Shown here: positions 34,410-38,537 of the stretch, one piece after another | Numbering within the stretch: position 1 is the first letter of the stretch | Layout: every line of letters begins with the position of its first letter | Assembly (NCBI GenBank): GCA_052169645.1 | Contig: JBQNCA010000015.1 | Span: 1 to 38,537, forward strand | Length of the DNA: 38,537 nt | Origin: JAIKWW01 sp052169645 | Lineage (GTDB): Bacteria > Bacillota > Clostridia > Peptostreptococcales > Anaerovoracaceae | Direction: 5' to 3' | The notes under the pieces: generated by a model | Seen by the model: only the letters and a program-made list of their open reading frames with translations | Databases searched by the model: none | What the model was told of the DNA's origin: nothing | Translations under genes and position numbers: made by a program

Positions 34410-34904
34410 TTACCTGTTTGTAACCTTTTCCGGATACATATCGTGATTGGCAAGCCTGTCCCATGCAACCTGTTCCCACCTCGTTCCCGGTCTTCCGTAA
34501 TTTGCATACGGATCAATGGAAATACCGCCTCGAGGCAAAAATTTACCCCAAACCTCTATGTACTTGGGATTCATAAGCGCTATCAAATCCTTCATTATTA
34601 TATTTACACAATCCTCATGAAAATCTCCTCTGTTTCTGAAGCTGAAAAGATAAAGCTTCAGAGACTTGCTTTCCACCATTTTTACATCCGGTACATAGGA
34701 TATTGTAACGGTTGCAAAATCCGGCTGACCCGTGATAGGGCAAAGACTGGTAAATTCCGGACAATTAAATTTTACAAAGTAATCATTATCCTGATGTTTA
34801 TTTTCAAACACCTCAAGCAGCTCCGGAGCGTATTCCGTACGATACTTGACGCCGTCGGTTCCCAACAGAGTTATGCCGCCTTCAGCCTTTCTGTCATCTT
34901 CCAT
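34410..34904 (-). CDS. queF: NADPH-dependent preQ0 reductase
   Basis: QueF reduces 7-cyano-7-deazaguanine (preQ0) to preQ1 in queuosine synthesis. The 164-aa chain is the short, unimodular type of Bacillus. The catalytic Cys and Asp are in FTSLCPITGQPDFATV, and the NADPH motif ESKSLKLYLFSFRNRGDFHE is intact. The frame opens at TTG 34931, but AAGGAGG is inside that stretch and 8 nt from the ATG at 34904. Last gene of queD-queE-folE-queF. Confidence 0.97.
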   Translation of the reverse strand: MEDDRKAEGGITLLGTDGVKYRTEYAPELLEVFENKHQDNDYFVKFNCPEFTSLCPITGQPDFATVTISYVPDVKMVESKSLKLYLFSFRNRGDFHEDCVNIIMKDLIALMNPKYIEVWGKFLPRGGISIDPYANYGRPGTRWEQVAWDRLANHDMYPEKVTNR

Positions 34905-34935
34905 AATATCGACCTCCTTAACCGAATCCAATTTT

Positions 34936-35511
34936 CTATTTCAATCTCATCTGTAAAGACGGTTCATCTCTGAATCTTCCTCTCAATGTCTCCGTATATG
35001 TCTTTGCATTTGTTTTTCCTATACCCCGAGCCGTCATGCAGCTGTGACAGCCGCTTATCTGAACAGCTACATCGGGCGAGCCTGTCACAATCTGTATTAT
35101 CTCGGCTATATCCGAGCCTATTCTTTCCTGTACCTGTAAACGCTTGGACACCATATCCGCTATGCGTGCTATCTTGCTGAGACCTATCACTTTGCCGTAA
35201 GGTACATATGCCACGGTGACCTTCATATCGTACATAAGTGCGAGATGATGCTCGCAATGGCTGAAAATATCTATATCTCTTACGATTACAATATCATTGT
35301 CCGACTCCGCAAATTCCATACCTTCTTCAAAAGTTTTGTCAAACATCTCGGCAATTTCGGCATTTGTATAATTCATCCCTTCAAAAACCTCGGCAAACAT
35401 CCTTGCCACACGATCGGGAGTATCCGCCAGACCCTCACGTTCGGGATCGTCACCCAACGCCTCAAGAATAGCCTTTATGTGCACTTTTATAGCTTCTTGA
35501 TCTATTGCCAT
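34936..35511 (-). CDS. folE: GTP cyclohydrolase I
   Basis: FolE converts GTP to 7,8-dihydroneopterin triphosphate, the first step of both folate and 7-deazaguanine synthesis; its place between queE and queF points to the second use. The 191-aa enzyme has the zinc/active-site motifs DIFSHCEHHLALM and VQISGCHSCMTARGI, and GLSKIARI. The ATG at 35523 would include the ribosome-binding site; the ATG at 35511 is correctly spaced from GGAGG. Confidence 0.96.
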   Translation of the reverse strand: MAIDQEAIKVHIKAILEALGDDPEREGLADTPDRVARMFAEVFEGMNYTNAEIAEMFDKTFEEGMEFAESDNDIVIVRDIDIFSHCEHHLALMYDMKVTVAYVPYGKVIGLSKIARIADMVSKRLQVQERIGSDIAEIIQIVTGSPDVAVQISGCHSCMTARGIGKTNAKTYTETLRGRFRDEPSLQMRLK

Positions 35512-35533
35512 AGTTTCCTCCATTCAAAAACTT

Positions 35534-36208
35534 CTAAACACCACGTATATCCTCTCCCCACAGCAGCTTATGAAGCTGTATTTGCAGTCTCACTCCGTTA
35601 ACAGTCTTTTCCTTTATAAAATTTGCTATCTCAAGCGGAGTAATTTTTCCATATACCGGACTGATCAGCACATGACATCGATTTGTAAGGTCATATGCAT
35701 CTATAACGGTTACTGCCCTCTCCAAGTCATCAAGCTCGCCTGCTACAAGCTTAACCGCATCATCAGAACTCAAAAGCTCGAAGTTTGCCGCTCTCATCAT
35801 TATTTCCATGCCGCTTGACGGCAATTTATAGTCTACAGTGAAGCTCAAGCGCCCCGATTCTTTCAATTCCATGAAAGGTTCAAGCTTTATACTTCCATTT
35901 GTCTCTATCTCAACATGTAAAAGTTCATCCGACAGAAGCAGCTTCAATAAAACCGATATTTCCGGGTGCAGCAGAGGCTCTCCGCCTGTAATCGTTACAT
36001 TTGTGACCCCGGACAGACGTATTCCTTCATAGATATCATGCTCCGTCATACGTTTAAATTTTTCATCGGGATCGTTTGCCCATGAAGTATCGCAAAACGA
36101 ACAATTTAAATTACAACCCGCCAATCTTACAAAATACGCAAGCTGTCCTGACCTCGATCCTTCTCCGTTGAGACTCACAAATGTCTCCGCCACCCTGTAA
36201 TCAGCCAT
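35534..36208 (-). CDS. queE: 7-carboxy-7-deazaguanine synthase
   Basis: QueE is a radical SAM enzyme that turns carboxytetrahydropterin into 7-carboxy-7-deazaguanine. The 224-aa protein has the cluster motif GCNLNCSFCDTSW (CxxxCxxC), the SAM motif TITGGEPLLHPE and substrate-site FVSLNGEGSRSGQLAYFVR. It begins directly at the queD stop. Short for radical SAM enzymes, but normal for QueE. Confidence 0.96.
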   Translation of the reverse strand: MADYRVAETFVSLNGEGSRSGQLAYFVRLAGCNLNCSFCDTSWANDPDEKFKRMTEHDIYEGIRLSGVTNVTITGGEPLLHPEISVLLKLLLSDELLHVEIETNGSIKLEPFMELKESGRLSFTVDYKLPSSGMEIMMRAANFELLSSDDAVKLVAGELDDLERAVTVIDAYDLTNRCHVLISPVYGKITPLEIANFIKEKTVNGVRLQIQLHKLLWGEDIRGV

Positions 36209-36637
36209 CTATAAATTTTCCTCCGTGTAAACTGCACAATTTCCGGGAGTTTCATAAACTGTCACTTCTTTTAGGCTGAATCCCTCGGACTTGAGCTTTT
36301 GATAAAAATATTGCGCTATATTTTCGGCAGTCGGTCTGTAATCGACGCAAATCAAACGCATTCCTTCACCTGCCAACGCATCTACGGTCTCCTTGCGCAG
36401 GGATTCGGATTCATATATTAAAGCATGATCAAAATACTCCGTTTCTTCTTTCAGAGCTTTTTTCAACTCTCCGAAATCGAGAAGCATTCCCCTTTCACTT
36501 CCGGCATCAATAAGCGATGAACCTTGTATCTCAACGATTACACGCCATCTATGACCATGAATATTTTTACATTTTCCATCATAACCTGAAAGAAAATGTG
36601 CACTGTCAAAGGAGCTTTCAGCCCTTAATTTATACAT
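36209..36637 (-). CDS. queD: 6-carboxytetrahydropterin synthase
   Basis: QueD converts dihydroneopterin triphosphate to 6-carboxy-5,6,7,8-tetrahydropterin. The 142-aa T-fold protein has the zinc His of SSFDSAHFLSG, the catalytic Cys in GKCKNIHGHRWRV with two more zinc His residues, and the PTAENIAQYFYQKL motif. GGGAGG at 8-nt spacing precedes the ATG. First gene of the operon. The queC gene, needed for the next step, is not in this run. Confidence 0.96.
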   Translation of the reverse strand: MYKLRAESSFDSAHFLSGYDGKCKNIHGHRWRVIVEIQGSSLIDAGSERGMLLDFGELKKALKEETEYFDHALIYESESLRKETVDALAGEGMRLICVDYRPTAENIAQYFYQKLKSEGFSLKEVTVYETPGNCAVYTEENL

Positions 36638-36644
36638 GATATTT

Positions 36645-36697
36645 ACCTCCCGGCAACAAGATTATCATTTAAGAAACCCGGAAGCAAAGCTTCCGGG
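36645..36697 (-). promoter_or_regulatory. Leader hairpin of the que operon with alternative pairing to the ribosome-binding site
   Basis: A 9-bp stem, CCCGGAAGC/GCTTCCGGG with TTT loop (36697-36677), ends 39 nt before the queD ATG. Its 3' half (36685-36678) can instead pair with CCGGGAGGT (36653-36645), which contains the Shine-Dalgarno: eight pairs with two G-U and one bulged G. The hairpin may simply end pckA transcription, but the minus-strand U-run after it is poor. No preQ1-I aptamer pattern was found. Confidence 0.4.
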
Positions 36698-36708
36698 CAA
36701 TTTTTTAT

Positions 36709-36822
36709 CTAAAGCTGACTGCTCTTACGGGTATATACTGCACTCAGACAAAAAAGTATGCCTGTGAGCACCGCTCCGGCTGCTGCAAAAATTGCTGCGA
36801 TATGCGCAGCCCGGCGTATCAT
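36709..36822 (-). CDS. 37-aa single-pass membrane protein overlapping pckA
   Basis: I do not recognise this protein. It begins MIRRAAHIAAIFAAAG, has one hydrophobic helix (about residues 6-30, rich in Ala) and a short basic tail (YTRKSSQL) before TAG. Its ATG overlaps the pckA TGA in ATGA, giving tight translational coupling, and a hairpin follows. Alanine-rich frames can arise by chance, so the coupling and the clear helix are the evidence. Confidence 0.55.
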   Translation of the reverse strand: MIRRAAHIAAIFAAAGAVLTGILFCLSAVYTRKSSQL

Positions 36823-38405
36823 AGCTTCGGACCGGCATCAATTATCTCAGCCGGCATGTCGGGATATTTTTCAGCAAAATTATCTATAAACATCTTTGCA
36901 AGCTTTACTGCCGCTTTGTCATAGGCAGCCTTATCTTCCCATGTGTTACGAGGATTCATAATTTCATCCGGAACACCCGGGCAGGACTGCGGAACTTCGA
37001 GATTGAATATATCATTGTGTCTATATTCAACAGATTCTATATTTCCGTTAAGTGCAGCTGTAATCATGGCTCTTGTGTAGCGAAGCTTTATACGGCTTCC
37101 CGTCCCGTAAGGACCTCCGGACCAACCGGTATTTACAAGATAAACCTTTGTATCATGATTATCTATTCTTTCACCGAGCATCTTTGCATAAACGCTTGCC
37201 CTCATAGGCATAAACGGTTCTCCAAATAGCGTAGAGAACGTCGGCTGAGGCTCTTTTACACCTCTCTCCGTACCGGCAAGCTTAGCTGTAAAGCCTGTGA
37301 CAAAATGATACATGGCGGCTTCCTTGCTCAGCTTGGAAATAGGGGGTAAAACTCCGAAAGCATCCGCAGTCAGAAATATTACGACCTTGGGAATCCCTCC
37401 AACTCCGGGAATCGCCGCATTATCAATATAATTAACGGGGTAACAGCCTCGTGTGTTTTCCGTCAGAGAACCGTCAAAATAATCGACTTCTCTCGTTTGA
37501 GGATCCATAACAACATTTTCCAAAACCGATCCGAATCTTATAGCTCCATATATCTGAGGCTCGGCTTCGGGATCCAGATTTATGCATTTTGCATAGCATC
37601 CGCCCTCGAAATTGAAAACTCCGTGATCCGACCATGCATGCTCGTCATCGCCTATGAGCTTTCTGTTTACATCCGCTGACAAGGTTGTTTTTCCCGTACC
37701 CGACAGCCCGAAAAAAATTGCGGACTCTCCGGTTTCCAAATCCATATTTGCAGAGCAATGCATAGGAAGAATATTGTACTCCTTAGGCATTATGTAATTC
37801 ATAGTTGAGAATATGCTCTTTTTCATTTCACCTGCATATCCCGAGCCTACTATAACGATATAATGAGCTTCATAGTCTATCATTATAGCCGCTTCCGAAT
37901 TTGTACCGTCAATTTCCGGATCGCATTTAAAATTCGGAGCGCAAAGCAAGGTATAATCAGGTTCTCCATAAGCTTCAAGTTCTTCTTGTGTAGGTCTGAT
38001 CAAAAGCTGATGTATAAACAAATTCTGTGAAGCCAATTCGTTGATCACTCGGAATTTTTTAGTAAATTTAGGATCAGCACCTGCCATCCCGTCAAATACA
38101 AATACTTCCTTGCCGCTCATATATGCCAGCGCCTTTGCTTTGATCGCATCGAACTTTTCTCTGCTTATAGGCTTATTTACTTTACCCCATGCTATATCGT
38201 CATGAACAGCGGGAGTATCTACAATGTACTTGTCGTCGGGGCTTCTGCCTGTATATTTGCCCGTTGTTACGACCAAAGCACCTGTATTGCTCAATATGCC
38301 TTCTTCTCTGCGAAGTGCCGCCTCCAACAGCTGAGACGGATTAAGATTTCTGTAAATGGCGATCGGATCTTTTATCCCGATTATGCCTGCATCTACTGTT
38401 CCCAC
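36819..38405 (-). CDS. pckA: Phosphoenolpyruvate carboxykinase (ATP)
   Basis: PckA interconverts oxaloacetate plus ATP with PEP plus CO2 and ADP; in fermenters it often runs in the carboxylating, ATP-forming direction. The 528-aa protein has the kinase P-loop GLSGTGKTTLSAD, the metal site KEYNILPMHCSAN, TGRSPDDKYIVD at the N-terminus and YPVNYIDNA. The frame extends to 38447, but AGGAG at 9-nt spacing selects the GTG at 38405, giving (M)GTVDAGIIG and a normal family length. Promoter and a paired palindrome lie upstream. Confidence 0.96.
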   Translation of the reverse strand: MGTVDAGIIGIKDPIAIYRNLNPSQLLEAALRREEGILSNTGALVVTTGKYTGRSPDDKYIVDTPAVHDDIAWGKVNKPISREKFDAIKAKALAYMSGKEVFVFDGMAGADPKFTKKFRVINELASQNLFIHQLLIRPTQEELEAYGEPDYTLLCAPNFKCDPEIDGTNSEAAIMIDYEAHYIVIVGSGYAGEMKKSIFSTMNYIMPKEYNILPMHCSANMDLETGESAIFFGLSGTGKTTLSADVNRKLIGDDEHAWSDHGVFNFEGGCYAKCINLDPEAEPQIYGAIRFGSVLENVVMDPQTREVDYFDGSLTENTRGCYPVNYIDNAAIPGVGGIPKVVIFLTADAFGVLPPISKLSKEAAMYHFVTGFTAKLAGTERGVKEPQPTFSTLFGEPFMPMRASVYAKMLGERIDNHDTKVYLVNTGWSGGPYGTGSRIKLRYTRAMITAALNGNIESVEYRHNDIFNLEVPQSCPGVPDEIMNPRNTWEDKAAYDKAAVKLAKMFIDNFAEKYPDMPAEIIDAGPKL

Positions 38406-38443
38406 TTTATGATTCTCCTGATAATGAATATAAAATAGTATAA

Positions 38444-38488
38444 ACATATGTGTCGTGACCGTAAAAATATCGTCACATATGTATTATA
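38444..38488 (-). promoter_or_regulatory. pckA promoter region with paired 8-nt palindromes
   Basis: A perfect -10, TATAAT (38488-38483), has TTGGCA 19 nt upstream as a loose -35. Immediately after it are two ACATATGT palindromes, extended to the 9-bp inverted arms ACATATGTG (38444-38452) and CACATATGT (38474-38482), centres 30 nt apart. The position at and after the transcription start suits a repressor pair, or a leader hairpin. Confidence 0.5.
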
Positions 38489-38537
38489 TCATCTAATAGA
38501 TGTTTTGTGCCAAAAATTATTTTATATGCAATATCAT

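Noticed and set aside
34443..34973. 176-aa plus-strand open frame
   Set aside because: Antisense to queF and the end of folE; no protein-like features.
36638..36820. preQ1-I riboswitch before queD
   Set aside because: The hairpin lacks the conserved aptamer loop and the A-rich tail with CUA; only an unrelated alternative pairing remains.
1..38537. CRISPR arrays, tRNA or rRNA genes, intact transposase or phage genes
   Set aside because: Read through on both strands; none was seen.

Overview
The window is ordinary housekeeping chromosome from a low-GC, anaerobic Gram-positive bacterium, most likely a member of the Clostridia. The signs are strong AGGAGG ribosome-binding sites, a perfect CIRCE element in front of groES-groEL, a clostridial-type 2[4Fe-4S] ferredoxin, the redox repressor Rex, RicT in the tmk-holB-ricT neighbourhood known from Firmicutes, an ABC-F ATPase, a RelQ-type alarmone synthetase, an NSS amino-acid symporter, oligoendopeptidase F, a PepV-like dipeptidase and ATP-dependent PEP carboxykinase. 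Together they suggest an amino-acid or peptide fermenter. Genus cannot be read from the sequence. There are no rRNA or tRNA genes, no CRISPR array, no intact insertion sequence and no prophage genes.

Layout. Nearly all genes lie on the minus strand; plus-strand genes are the ferredoxin, an ABC-F gene, acpP and a three-gene block at 30.8-34.3 kb. From the left: guaA and guaB (guanine nucleotide synthesis); a VanY-like D,D-carboxypeptidase lipoprotein; a repeat-rich 630-base gap; groES-groEL; a P-loop/Asp23-like fusion gene overlapping an OGG1-type DNA glycosylase; ferredoxin; rex; ABC-F; relQ-like; acpP; capA-like, pepV-like, tsaE, tsaB-rimI fusion and tsaD (t6A37 tRNA modification); a NifU-type scaffold; then a 42-aa membrane protein, tmk, holB, ricT, a trmN6-like methyltransferase and gltX in one run; nadK, an RluA-type pseudouridine synthase and an NSS transporter; pepF; an unknown acidic protein, a DUF975-like membrane protein and a MATE exporter on the plus strand; queD-queE-folE-queF (7-deazaguanine synthesis); and pckA with a 37-aa membrane ORF overlapping its stop.

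Several start codons were moved from the longest open frame to the site with a proper ribosome-binding site (guaA TTG, vanY, groES, rex, gltX, ricT, holB, nadK, folE, queF, pckA GTG). Three very short genes were added by hand: the 56-aa ferredoxin and two single-helix membrane proteins joined to neighbours by 4-base stop/start overlaps.

No complete undescribed system is evident. The best unexplained signals are a ~52-nt intergenic element present twice in opposite orientation (4774-4825 and 9409-9462), one copy extended by ~18-nt iterons; a perfect 32-nt palindrome inside the MATE coding sequence; the P-loop/Asp23 fusion; the two overlapping micro-membrane proteins; and a leader hairpin before queD that could alternatively mask its ribosome-binding site.
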